The notes beneath the pieces were generated by a model. The model saw only the letters and a program-made list of their open reading frames with translations, had not been told where the DNA came from and did not search any database. A DNA stretch of 64,000 bases. Origin: Gymnopus androsaceus JB14. Lineage: Eukaryota; Basidiomycota; Agaricomycetes; Agaricales; Omphalotaceae. Where the stretch lies: the NCBI GenBank assembly GCA_009733575.1, contig ML769383.1:248001-312000 (forward strand). The letters are read 5' to 3'. Positions 1 to 11,410 of the stretch are shown here, piece by piece; position 1 is the first letter of the stretch; every line of letters begins with the position of its first letter. Both the position numbers and the translations under genes were made by a program.

Positions 1-1336
1 GAAGGGGGCGAGACCGCCGGAGGAGTCTGGATATGCGATCGCTTATCCGTGCCAGATAAGAAACCGGGAGACTCGGTGGGACTAGAAGGAAGAGAGCTTT
101 CGCTTCTACAGCGGGCTAGAGGCTTTCCGGTCGACGCCGAAGGTGACGCAGTACCTTGTGGGGAAGATTTACCTACCCAAAGTCTCCAATCCAAGGCATC
201 GCCAAGCGCTCGCTCGCACCGGCCGATTTCCCTTGCAGGGAGACCAGACAGCTTGGCCCAAGCACGGTTGGAATAACATTTGTCTTGCGTAAATTTCGAA
301 GCAAGAATGAGAGAAGCCAAAAATGCCCGGCGGGGACATAGCAACGGTGATGGGAGCGGAGGAAGAGTTGGGAGTACTGGAGATGGGCCTTTGGCCTTCT
401 TCAGAGTGGACTGGCCGTCTTCAATGATTCCGCTACCAACGGCGGTAGAGCCAGAGTAAGAGTACGAATCTGAGACCCGGACGGTGTCCATGGAATCATC
501 TGATTCGTGTACGAGTATAGTGTCCGTACCGATGTTGAACTCGGCTTCTTGTGCGAGTTCAGCTTCGGTAGCCACAGTAATTCGTTCAGCCAATTCCGTC
601 TCGCCCTCGTAGGCTTCGCCCAACTGAATGAGTTCCGAAATTCTGGGCCGGATAGCTTCCAGATAGCACAAGGCAGTCTGAAGCACACTGCCAGAAGTCC
701 GAGAGCGTCTCAATACTTCGTGGACGAAGCCCTTCATGGGCACGAGATTGCTTGAACCAACAAGCGGATCGCAATCGGCCAACAGGCCAGTTGCAAATAA
801 TGATGGAGGGGGGGTTTGAATGGATGGGGACGGGAGTGGGGAGTTTCTGTTGTGATGAGAATGAAGCAGGTCTGAGCCTGCTACAGGGATGGTTGTTCGA
901 GATGATGTAGTGAGGAAAACTTTGGGAATGTCCTGAGGTCGCCATATTTCGCAGAGAGATTTCACTGCTTGATCTAAGTGCCAATCAGGCGGGAAAAGTG
1001 TAAATGAGACTGAAAGCACATACCGACGAGGCTTAAAGCGTACTTATTCTTGTCGCGAGTTTGGGCGTCTCTTGGGACTGGTTGTTGTTGTTGTTGCTGT
1101 GGGGTTGGTTGTAGCTGTTGTAGCTGTTTGGGCGCTTCTGCCTCATATTGTGGGGCAGAAACCGGGGATGAGGGAGCAGAAGAAGTAGGAGAATTAGCGC
1201 AAATACTAGATGGCGATCGAGTGTTCGTAGAAGATAAAGAAGCAGAGTTGGGAGGAAGAGAGCCATATGGTTGCCACCTGGCTCTAGTACGAGATACAGG
1301 TGCCCGGTGGGCAAGAGAATGGATGGATGAGTACAT
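1..1336 (-). CDS. Pho80/PCL-type cyclin (3' end cut by window edge)
   Basis: Predicted regulatory cyclin of the Pho80/Pcl family, which binds a Pho85-like kinase. The first exon (1336-1024) is rich in Ser/Pro/Gln and carries a short polyglutamine run. A 50-nt intron (974-1023) splits the start of the cyclin fold, and the joined reading gives KYALSLVDQAVKSLCEIW. Further on come the helix that reads GFVHEVLRRSRTSGSVLQTA and the block RRAFLASLILASKFTQDK followed by NRAWAKLSGL, all typical of this family. A long acidic/serine insert separates the two halves of the cyclin box, as in Pcl5/Clg1-like members. The reading continues off the left edge in a Ser/Pro-rich tail without a stop. The ATG at 1336 was preferred to one at 1402 because the intervening codons look like leader. 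The exact Pcl class cannot be assigned. Confidence 0.85.
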
Positions 1337-3160
1337 AGGCCGTAGAAGTTTTTGCAGGAGTGGGATGTAAAGAAACCGGAATGAAAAGGAGTAAAAATAC
1401 AAAATTCAGATGAGACTGGGCGATCCATTAGGGAAATCAGAGGAGGTGGATAAGATAAAGGACATGTTTTCAATGGTTTGGTTGGAGGAGCTGTGTATGG
1501 ACGGGTTGGGAAAACGGAAAATGATTGGGATGCACATCGTGGCTGCTTCAGATTATTCGGTTGTCCTTATGGACTACCGATTACAAAGTTTGTTCTTCGG
1601 AGAACAACCTTTGTGTAGATTTGGGTTCGTTGATGCTCGGAGTTGGGTGGTTGAAAAATCTGTCTCGAGGGTCTTATAAGTGCGAGGCGGTGAAGGGGGG
1701 AGTGAGTCGATTCAATTCAATTTCGTCTCGCGGTTTGCCGCTGACTCCGAATTGTTGCCGAGGCTGTTCGGTCTCGGTATGAGTCAATCCCCCCAATTGT
1801 CGGTTTTACTCGGACGAAAACGCGCCATCCGCACGACACGCTCACCGTCGCTTCCGATAGCTGCTCGATATAATAATAATTTATTATACTCTGGCCGTTT
1901 CCCTGTGGACTTGTCCCTGGCACTCTTCGTCAGCTCCCGGATCTTCCTTCTCTGCGATTCCGAATCATTTCAGTCAACCAGAGTCAAAAAAAAATGACTT
2001 TTTTTTTCCTTATATGAGCACCGTCCACGCAAGCTTCTGACTCCGGTTTTTCCTGCATCTTTGACTCCTGCCGTCTTGCGCAATCCTGCGCAATAAACTC
2101 TCTAGTTCCGTGTGTGACATGCATGCATGCATAGGTTGGGAAGGATTATGCTCTTTAACCGACCTTCCGCAAACCGATCTTCCGCAATATCCTCTTTGAC
2201 TCGAGCATTCCCTTGACCTTGGCTCTGTCATCCTGTACATATAATGCATTCATCGCATAGCGCAGTTAACACTGTAGTAAGCCCGAGCCCATGCAAATCC
2301 CAAGGAGCATAGCCTCTCAGACTCCAGTCGTGCTGTTGTCTTGCTGTATGCATGATGATAAAGTGGTACTGGTACGTGTCGTTATTGTTCTGAGAAGGAA
2401 AAGGATTTAACAATAGATCCCATAGATGCACAACGCTTTGACAGCGATTCATGCATTATTGGTATCCTCAACACCAATCTCACGCTTGCTCGCTCGTACA
2501 GGGCATTTGCACAGTCACAAATTTCTCCTGCTGTGTACTCCCATCGGCGATCTTACTTCCAATTACTTCCTACTGACCCGCAAACTAAACAACATCCTGT
2601 CAGCATGAAGGAATTCGGCAAACCAAGGTTCACCCTTACTTTTCTCTCTCTGTTAATATGGGACCTCGCATGTGAGCAATCTATTACTGTACCATCGGCC
2701 GGTATGAAAAAGATTTGGTCTTTCAAGCATTGCAAGTCAAGACGTCAAGCAAGATTATTAACGATTTGGAATGCAAGCTGTTGGAGGCAATTATCGGAGG
2801 CAGAGAAATGCAAAAGGGAATCGCACCCGCGCTGTCTCGCATTAAGATATTAATTAAAGTGCTATAAAACCCATTGAGCCTCTTTTAAAGTAGACAAGGA
2901 AGATTGCTAGCGCACCTTACGCCTCCATTAATCAGGTTGAATTTGGTAGATTATTGATTCTTCCGAACAACTACAAAGATAGCGGTGTGAGATATGAGCT
3001 GTGTAAATCCAAAGGATGTTTAAAATGCCACCATCTGCGTACCAGAGAAGTAGAGTTAAAGCTTCGTTATGTGACTCGAGGCTACTCGAGGATGGTAAGT
3101 GAGACGAAATTCCGTACTACTGGCGCCCAGCACTGAAGCCTACGTAAGCGCTCGCGCTCT
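1337..3160. other. Intergenic region, no supported gene
   Basis: This stretch lies between the cyclin start and the decayed 5' copy of the GH23 gene. Short open frames exist on both strands, but none has recognisable motifs or convincing intron structure. The part next to 1336 should hold the cyclin promoter. A short (TGCA)n run sits near 2119-2131. I see no RNA gene here. Confidence 0.5.
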
Positions 3161-4060
3161 TTCTCTCAGACTCCATTGCTACTTTCTTCTAGAGCTTCAT
3201 CCTTATTCTTACCTTTCTTCTCACCGACCGCGGATCTCACTTCTCACTTCACCTCGCTCTTCAAATCGACTTAGACTTGGACCGACGCCACAGAGCAAGA
3301 GTCGGGGAGCGGATCACATCCGTCCTCCGATCATTTGAAATTAGCCTCCGAGCTATGTTACTGCTCAGGTCTTCTCTCTTCTTACCTCCATCGAATTGGA
3401 GACTCATGCATTCATTTTCGCTTTCTTCCGTCTCAATTCCAGCCATCGATGTAATCCGTAGGCCACGCACGCGCGCACCACGAGAGTCATGTTGGCCTCC
3501 TATTTCCGCATTTGACACTCAGTACGCGTCTCGTTTTGAGCTTTTGAATACATCTGACCAAATTTCCGCTCATTCGTATGTGCTATCATCCCAATTTCTT
3601 CGCAAAGATCAGCCTCCACCCATCAGGGAGCTGTTTTGGGGTCGTGCCACTATCCCGCGCCCATACTACCTGGCATGGGTTTTACCTTTCGACAAAACCC
3701 AGAGTTGGGAGGAAAAGGCATATGTAATTTTTGGCCAGAGTCTGTGTCTCGTCCTTGCATCGCTGAATTTGGCTCAGAGTGTAAAGCTCAAAGGTAAATG
3801 CCGAATATTCTGCCTGCGTATTCTCTGTCTTACTACAGTGGCGCCTACGTTCGACCTGGAATTGGCGTCCAGCCGCTGGATGGTATCGACTACTTTGTCG
3901 TTTATATCACTAGCAATGTCGACTCTGGTCTATTGCCTTGTCCCAAGACGATAAGTACATCGCCCGTGTCAAGCAGTTTGCGATGATCAAGGATACTGTC
4001 ATGTCAGAACTTCAGTGGATGCGTTCTATTATTCCTCGAAGATATCGTTAATTGGGTGGG
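3160..4060 (+). pseudogene. Decayed duplicate of the GH23 5' region joined to an unrecognised ORF
   Basis: The part at about 3290-3500 is clearly similar to about 4370-4600, the leader and signal-peptide region of the downstream GH23 gene. Shared blocks include a GAGTCGGGGAGCGGATCACA block and TCTTCTTACCTCCATCG, then the codons for the signal peptide. The copy has lost the ATG: it reads GAGACTCATGCATTC where the gene has ATGAGGACTCATTCATCC. The remainder, about 3540-4056, no longer resembles GH23. One open frame (3277-3954) and a possible 45-nt intron at about 3796-3840 could encode a small protein that I do not recognise. Read as a broken duplicate, possibly fused to other sequence; an unknown short gene remains possible. 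Confidence 0.4.
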
Positions 4061-4499
4061 ACTGTCATTGGGATTTAAACATTCGAATAACTTGGAAAAT
4101 ACGTGACATATCCACTACAACGGTTCAAGTTTCCTAGATCTTGAACTTTCCCTTGCCACATACTTACTAAAGACATCGATTCTTGGCGCTCGCTCGCTCT
4201 CTTCTCTCAGACATAAATATGCATACATCTTTTCCACCGCCTTCCTCTTCTTCGGTGCTGACGTTGCGTGATTATGCTGCAATGTTATGGTCCATGAAAA
4301 TCCCAAGTCATACATAGTTCTGTACAACATGGATTCGTCACGTCGACGCGTTACCCCTTTCGACTTGTGGGGCCAAGAGTCGGGGAGCGGATCACACCCC
4401 TCCTTCGATCATAAAATCCGCTCCTGCCTCTCCGAGCTATTATTATATGTACGCGCATCGACGGAAGCAAATTCTCTCTCTCTTCTTACCTCCATCGTA

Positions 4500-5780
4500 A
4501 TGAGGACTCATTCATCCATTTTCGCTTTCCTCTATTGCGTTTCAATTCCAGTCATCTCATCCAATTCTCACGAGGACGGAGGTAGACATGTGCACGCTCG
4601 CGTCGCGAGTACTCGACGGGAACATACCCGTAGCATGTCAAGGCGATGCCAGACTCATTCTGGAGCTGCAATAGTAAGCCAAAGCAAACCTTGCCAACCC
4701 GCTTTTCAATTCGACTCATTGCCTGTCAAGATTAATGAAGCAGTCCACGTTACTCGTCCTAGTTCATCGGCTGCTCCTAGTTCAACCTCGTCTCCGGCTC
4801 CGAATAGTGATGAGAGCATCTGGAACGGAGCTAGCTCTCTTTTGTCTGTACCTTCCACTTGTGGTGATATTGGTGCTACCTGTATGTGAATCTCGCCTTT
4901 GCAGATCTTCCCCAAATCATCTCGCCCGTAGGGGATATCACCTCTGAGAGCGGACCTAATGGGAACATCAACTGGCTGAATTGTGGTATTAACGACTCTG
5001 GTGGATGGAGGCCTCAAGTCGTCCGAATCGACCAAGTAGTTGTCCAAGATCTCTCCAAGGCGCTCGCAGACAAAAACAGTCCCTTTTTGGCTTGTTCTGG
5101 CTACGTTGACGAGTTTTACAAATACGGCAATGAGTATGGGATTCCACCAATCATGCTGGCGTCCTTTGCAATGCAGGAGGTACGGTCTTCTTTCCCGAAT
5201 CGAGATCCTTCCTTCGCTTATTCCTCGTATGGCATAGTCCTCCTGCAATCCTGCTACCGTCGGAGGTGCTGGCGAACAAGGTCTCATGCAACTCACTCCT
5301 GACAAGTGCGCGAACGCACCAGGGGGAAATTGCAAAGATATCGTGAGCGAGCTCTGGTTTGAGTTCAACCCGATTGTTGATCTTACCCCGATTCAGGACT
5401 TCAACATTGGGGCTGGTGCCAAATTCCTCAAAAGTCTTCTCGACGAGAATGGTGGGAATGTCATACCAGCTATCGGCCACTACAACGGCTGGGATGAAGG
5501 AATGACATATGTAAGAGTAGAACGGTCTACACAATATTCAGTACCCTAACACCTCCTCTAGAGCTCTGCGACGGCCGCTGCCAAGACGGGATGCTGTAGG
5601 TGTCAGAATAACCTTGACTAGTGAGTTTCCGATCCTTTCCTCTTTCTTCCAAGCCCAACGTCTGACCGAATATATTTTCTCAGTCTTCACCAGTTCCTAA
5701 ACGGCTGGTGTCAGAACGTCAACGCTTACCAGTATAACCTTGGCATATATCACAACCTTGCGGCTTGCCCATATGGCTGA
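4500..5780 (+). CDS. Secreted lysozyme-like transglycosylase (GH23/SLT fold)
   Basis: Predicted secreted protein of 334 residues with a C-terminal SLT/GH23 domain. Six exons join in frame across introns 4882-4931, 5180-5237, 5343-5396, 5511-5561 and 5621-5683. The N-terminus (MRTHSSIFAFLYCVSIPV) is a signal peptide, followed by a low-complexity Ser/Pro linker. The domain shows GPNGNINWLNC, IPPIMLASFAMQESSCNP (with the catalytic-type Glu-Ser), GGAGEQGLMQLTPDKC, AIGHYNGW and a Cys-rich tail CCRCQNNLDYLHQFLNGWC. Similar proteins are common in Agaricomycetes; their substrate is unproven, and bacterial peptidoglycan or chitin-type polymers are guesses from the fold. The ATG at 4500 was chosen because it starts the signal peptide. 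Its leader is partly duplicated upstream. Confidence 0.85.
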
Positions 5781-6133
5781 GCTCGTTGCACGAATTTACG
5801 ATCATTATCTAGTTCCATCCACTCATTTTTCATTATTCTACAGCAGTCTCTAGGAGCAATTAACGACCATTCTCTATATACCTCGCTAATTACCACTATT
5901 CCATCTAAGTACCATTCACTTAGTTTACATCTTATATACCCAACCTTACAAACCGAATGTCTTTTCTACTGTGCTCAATTAGCCCAGCGAAATACCCCCA
6001 ATCCTCAGAACTCCTCATAAAAACACGACGTTACCTGGGCCTCATGTACCCATCAGGAGGATTAAAGGATAGCAAAAAAATATGGTTCATCTACAACAAA
6101 GATACAAAGTTGTAGCGCTATGTACATACAACA
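5781..6133. other. Convergent 3' region of the GH23 gene and PP5
   Basis: This AT-rich stretch between two converging stops should hold both 3' UTRs and polyadenylation signals. I see no gene or repeat in it. Confidence 0.5.
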
Positions 6134-8676
6134 TTACATCATCATACTTCCAAGGCCATTTTGCACGTAGCGCATGGGACGCATCGGCGGATGAGGTTGC
6201 GCGTCGAACTGTGTGTATTCTTGCTCGCCGAACGAGTTGATTCGAACCTGAACAAATTTATCAGTTCATCTGAAAATAAAAGGGAAGAACCAGACAACTG
6301 ACGAAAGCTCCCTTGTTACCAGCTTGATCCACATAATTGGGCGCAGAGAATACCTGAAATAAAGGTTTTAAATTGCTTCCGATGAAAAGACCCTTGCAAG
6401 CTTACAGTTGTACAGAGACCGTCATGTTCAATCTGGTATCCGTCTAAAATGTTGTTAATTAGGTATATATGTAAAGAATCAGAAGAAACGTACCTTGTCG
6501 AACTTCATGGCTTCGTAGAATTCCGGAGACACCGTTAAGGGTACACCATCTCTTCGTTACATCTGGACCAAAAGCTATTCCAACACCCTACGGAACGTGC
6601 CGTGAATAAGTATAGAAGAGCAATGTAAAAAGCATTGACGCACTCGTTTGCTTGGTCCCCGTCCAGGTGCTTCTTGAGGGTCAGTCCATAACAGCTAAAC
6701 GTAGATGGTCAACACGGTATTTGATGATGACATTCATATATTCTACCTCGCCTGAATTGAAACGATGAAAATCAGCCAAACATGAAGACGGGACGAGAAA
6801 TGAAAATTATGCGAACACATTAATCCTTGTTGACCAGGCTGACGACCAACACGAGGAATTTTGCGAATGTCATCTAATGTGACTTCATCCTTGCTGAACA
6901 AACCTCCGTGTACGACAAAGAAGCGTCTCTTTCCTTCTGGTGAGAGAATATCATTTGCTTTCTTAATGCGAGGAGGTTGGGTGGGGCAGATGAGTGTGGC
7001 CAAAGGTACTATAGATGGAGCTAAACAATGTAACTAAACGTCGGGGATAAGTAGACTCACATGTGGTAAAGACGTGGGCGAACAGCTGGAAATGTACGTT
7101 GATGAGACGTAGGTTTCCAAGAGAACAATAACGCGTACCTTGTATGACTGGTCGCCGTGTTTATGTTTCGCTTCACCTTCAAAGCCATATGTGCTATTCA
7201 TATCCTTTGCTTCATGGTTACCTCGGTTGATGTACATGTATTTCGGATATAGCCCTTCAGAGATGAATCAGTATAGGACGACCAAAGCGCGCGCGAAGAT
7301 CGTCACATTTATAGGCAAATGCGGTCAGAATAACTTCGATTGACCAAGATCCTCGATCGACCAAATCGCCGTTCATTAACAGGTAGTGCTTTTGATTTGG
7401 CAATCCTGTTAATGAATACAGATGAAGCAAGTCATAGAACTGCCCTATCAGGCAAGAGAAAAAATCAGATCAGGACTACTGATTTGAGGTTTAGTACACA
7501 CCATGGACATCGCCGATAACATCACAAGTCGCGTCTTCTTCGACGGGAACAGTGACCAAGCTTTCTTCTTTGATAAAGTGTTCGTACGCGCCTAGCACGA
7601 TTTCCCAAACATATCGCTTGGGCAGTGTCTTGCCAGATTTGAACCATTCTATCATTTCATCGATGAACTCGGGGGTAATCAGGTATTTGCCTTCATCTGT
7701 GACATTGAGTTTTGGACCGCTATACGTCTTGTCCAGATCGCAGCCACCTGCACCCACAGAAAAGTGTAAGAAATCAAGCATCATTGAGGAGATGGTGACG
7801 AACCCTCGGCAATGATTTCTCGACACCGATCTATAGGATTCTTCTCCCCTTCCATCTCTATCGCCTAGTCGCTGATTAGTAGATGCATCCCCGGATAAGA
7901 AAGATTTCACACCTTCTCAAACTCGAGCTTCCGAAGCAGTTTTTGTGTAGCCTGTAGCTGTGCTCTCACTGTATCATTCTTGGGTTCCAATGTTAAGACC
8001 TTTTTGAAGTCCGAAACTGCTTTTTGCTGGTTGAGAGTCTGCAGATAGCATGTTCCTCGTCTAAAGCAAGATATCAGTGAATGATACTTTGAAAAGGCGC
8101 GTAAAGCATACCGATAATACGCTTTGGCGTATTTAGGATCCAATTTTATTGCTTGAGCTATATATCACGCGACAAAATCAAACTCGTCTCCCGATTCAAA
8201 GAGGGTATTCTACGCACTGGCATCAGCAATGGCATAGCCGAATTCCTCCAGCTTCATCCGAGCATAGGCACGATTGCACCATAATGTGGGCTCTTGTGGA
8301 TTTTTCTCCAGGGCTTCGCCGTACTGCAGAAAACATTCAGCTTTTGATGATAATGTACAGACTTTTCAACGCGTACCAAGCGAGCAGCGGTCGGAAAGTC
8401 ATGGTCTAGGATGTGATATCAGAGCTTGAGCTGTAGAATAAAGGGCTAGAATCCTAACTTGTAAATGCCTTATTCGCCTGGGCCTTTTCATCTTATAAGC
8501 AGACGTTGATAAAATGATGATTGGCGATTTACCTTGAGCTCGGATGCTTCCAATTTATTTGCCTCTGAAACATCCTCCGCGATGCTGAGATTATCCAATT
8601 GAGGAGATGGGACGGACGAGGGAGGAGTGGAGTCCGAGGAAGTGGGTGAAGACGGGATCGAACTAGCATCGCTCAT
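6134..8676 (-). CDS. PPT1: Serine/threonine protein phosphatase 5 with N-terminal TPRs
   Basis: PP5/Ppt1, a PPP-family phosphatase whose TPR domain binds the C-terminus of Hsp90. More than ten short introns interrupt it. The N-terminus is Ser/Pro-rich, then TPRs follow (for example [20 protein letters not shown] and [18 protein letters not shown]). The linker ends with [14 protein letters not shown]. The phosphatase core shows [61 protein letters not shown] and [16 protein letters not shown], so all metal-binding and catalytic motifs are present. The C-terminus ends in three Met codons before the stop. Its start lies only 68 bp from the U2SURP start, so the two share a promoter region. Confidence 0.95.
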
Positions 8677-8744
8677 TTTCGAAGATTCAGAAAGGAGGAA
8701 AGAAAAAATAATCAATAATTCTCACGACTTCTTCTACTTTTACC

Positions 8745-11307
8745 ATGGCGAAACCAGGCCCTTCAAAGCTTTCTGCATTTTTCGACAACGATGATGAAGA
8801 ACCTTCGTTCCCAGTGCGACGGATCGAATTATCTCTCATTGACCCTCCACGCTGACCTGCACCTATAAATTAGCCCAAGGCACTTGATGATGCAAAGCTC
8901 TCGCAGTACGCTGCTGGTACTCACCGTAAATCTCGAAGAGAAAAAGAAAAGGAAGCAGCGGATGCTAAGAAACGTGAAGAAGAGCTCGATGCAGCGCGAG
9001 TCTACTCTGAGTTTGTCGATGCATTCGAGGGAGGTGATGTTGGCAGGAAATCTGGTGGCAACTTTGTAAAGGCAGAGTCGGGGTCCAAATATCTACCCGC
9101 TATGAAAGGATTCTCAGACGACAAACCTCAGATATCAAAGGTATAAAGATGTCAGCTGTCTTGTAGCTGTTGCTTACTTTAAATCACCCAGTCGCCCTCC
9201 CCTCCTGGGCACAATGTTCCAAAACCCAAGGGAAAGCGAGCGATGGACGCCTTTCTCGAAGAAATCAAAAAGTATGATCTTACTTATTCTTCACTTGTCG
9301 CACGGAGCTGACTTCGTTCAAGGGACCAGGCTCAGCGTGAAGCGAAATATTCTCGAAATGGTACGAGTCAGCCTTCATTTCGTTGGATTACTCAAGAACT
9401 TTTCTTTGGCAGCTCATGGTCGCTCTATAACTGCTCTTGCTGGTACGAATCTCAAACATTGAAGAAATATCAGCTCTTGAATGTATTGTAGCATATGAAG
9501 GGCAAAGTGGAAGTAAAGATCGTGGGGATCCCCAGGCGCGTAATTTTTCAGTATACAAATGCCCGAGTTTAACTCTGATATCAGACTACCAACGTTTTTG
9601 TGGCTAATCTACCGCCAAATGTCACTGAACAGGCTCTTGGATTGTTTTTTGCGCGTGTGGGACCTGTAGGATCTGTGAGTATAAGGATATTTATTCCATA
9701 GTGTACCAGCTCAGTGCGCATCCAGGTGAAAGTGATGTGGCCTCGCGGAGATCAGACCATTGGTCCTGGGGCCGATATAAATGCATCGAGGAAAAGCAAA
9801 AACAGTGGACTGAGTGGATTTGTCTCGTTCATGACAAGGAAAGATGCAGAAGAAGCCCTCAGGGAGTTTGACGGCTTGGACTGGGGTGGATCAGTGTTGC
9901 GTGTCGGATGGAGCAAAGCTGTTCCTATAGCTGCTAAAGCTACGTACGGTAAGCAAAGCCAGTATAGCGCAATAACATTAGCTGAGATATGTGCAAGTAG
10001 TGTCTACAGAGTCCCGTTCATCCAGACATCGCAGCCGGAGTCGCAGCCCAGATCGAAAAATACACCATTCTTTCGATCGTAGCCGTTCAAACTCTCCTCC
10101 ACGAAGAGGACATTCACCTCGAAGGAATCGTTCTCCGACTCCTACTTTCGAAGAAGAAACTGTTACAGATGTATTCATTCGTGCCGTCGCTGTCGAGGTG
10201 AAAGGCCATGGCTTTAGTTATGAAGAAAATCTACGAAACAGAGAAGAGAATAATCCTAAGTATGCCTTCTCAGACGAGATGTGAGCGCTCTTTTGCAATA
10301 TGAAGCTCGATTGCTGATCGTAAATTAGGGTCGACGTTACAATTTCTACCGAAATCTTATCGAAGACGAGCGACCCATGTCACCCGAATTTGATGATGAA
10401 GTGAGCTAAATATTTTTTGAATCAGACTTTTCGTGCTTAATTAATGAACTGCAGGGCTACAATTCGGTCTACTCCACTGACTCTGCAGAAGAGTCTGAGC
10501 GCGAGCGGATACGCAAAAGTACTCTGGGAAGATTGGCGCGGAAGAGGTTCGAGGCAATGTTGCGAGCTCTTTCTGGGAAACGTGGTGAAATCGCCCGCTG
10601 TATGGCCTTCAGTCTTGAACATGCCGAAGCAGCCCATGAGGTACGATTAGGACTGCATCCTTTTTGAACTGCCGAGTTTTAATTGTAGTTGATAGATCGC
10701 AGACATCATCGTTGCTTCGCTCCTTGTGGAGGGAACTCCTGTGCCCCGGAAAGTAGCTCGTTTGCATCTAATATGCGACATTCTACACAACTCCGCTGCC
10801 TCTGTGCCAAGTGCATGGAAATTCCGCCAAGAGTTCCAATCCAGACTGGGTATTGTTTTCGACCACTTGGGTAATATCTATCATTCTTTTCCCGGGCGGA
10901 TTACAGCGGAGACATTCAAGAAGCAGATTACGACAGTGGTTGATATATGGGAGGACTGGATAGTTTTTTCTCCTGCCTTTACATCGGAGCTCCGCATTCG
11001 GCTGGAGGGAATGTCTTTGGACTTGGAGGAGGAAAAAGCAGAACCAACAACGGAGGAAGTGAAGCACGAGTCGACTGCGCTTCCTTCGCGGTTCAAAACG
11101 AGCACATTCAAAATCGCTACGCAAGATTTGGATCCGTCTCAATCTGGTGCAGCTGTGGACGAGGATGTCGATGGTGCTCCTCTGGATATGGACGTGCAAG
11201 ATGATAATGTGGACGGAGAAGATCTTGACGGGGCTCCCATGGAAGATGTGGATGATATGGATGGTGCTCCAATGGACGAGGATGACATGGACGGTGAACC
11301 TCTGTAG
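8745..11307 (+). CDS. U2SURP: U2 snRNP-associated SURP protein (SR140) with RRM, SURP and CID
   Basis: Splicing factor associated with the U2 snRNP. The domain order is clear: a basic coiled start, an RRM (TTNVFVANLPPNVTEQAL through GLSGFVSFMTRKDAEEAL), a short RS segment (RSSRHRSRSRSPDR), a SURP module (VFIRAVAVEVKGHGFSYEE, then NREENNPKYAF) and a C-terminal CID (LRALSGKRGEIARCMAF, VARLHLICDILHNS, VPSAWKFRQEFQSRL). The acidic tail repeats the motif DGAPM/DGEPL. Within the SURP module one base is missing near 10268: family spacing expects AFLRRDGRRYNFYR, but the written frame gives AFSDEM and does not splice in frame. The stop is 103 bp from the convergent KIN17 stop. Confidence 0.93.
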
Positions 11308-11410
11308 TACTCAATTTCTGACGGCTTATCGTTTCTTGGTAAAAATATATTATGCAGTATTATCCAGATGCTACAAGGTGGTGGTGTATGTACAAAGTCC
11401 GCTGATGCTC

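Noticed and set aside
4706..5368. 220-codon open frame on the minus strand
   Set aside because: It is antisense to GH23 exons and has no motif; codon constraints of the sense gene explain it.
6235..6255. tRNA B-box-like GGTTCGAATC on the minus strand
   Set aside because: It lies in a PP5 coding exon (VRINSFG), and no A box or cloverleaf can be drawn around it.
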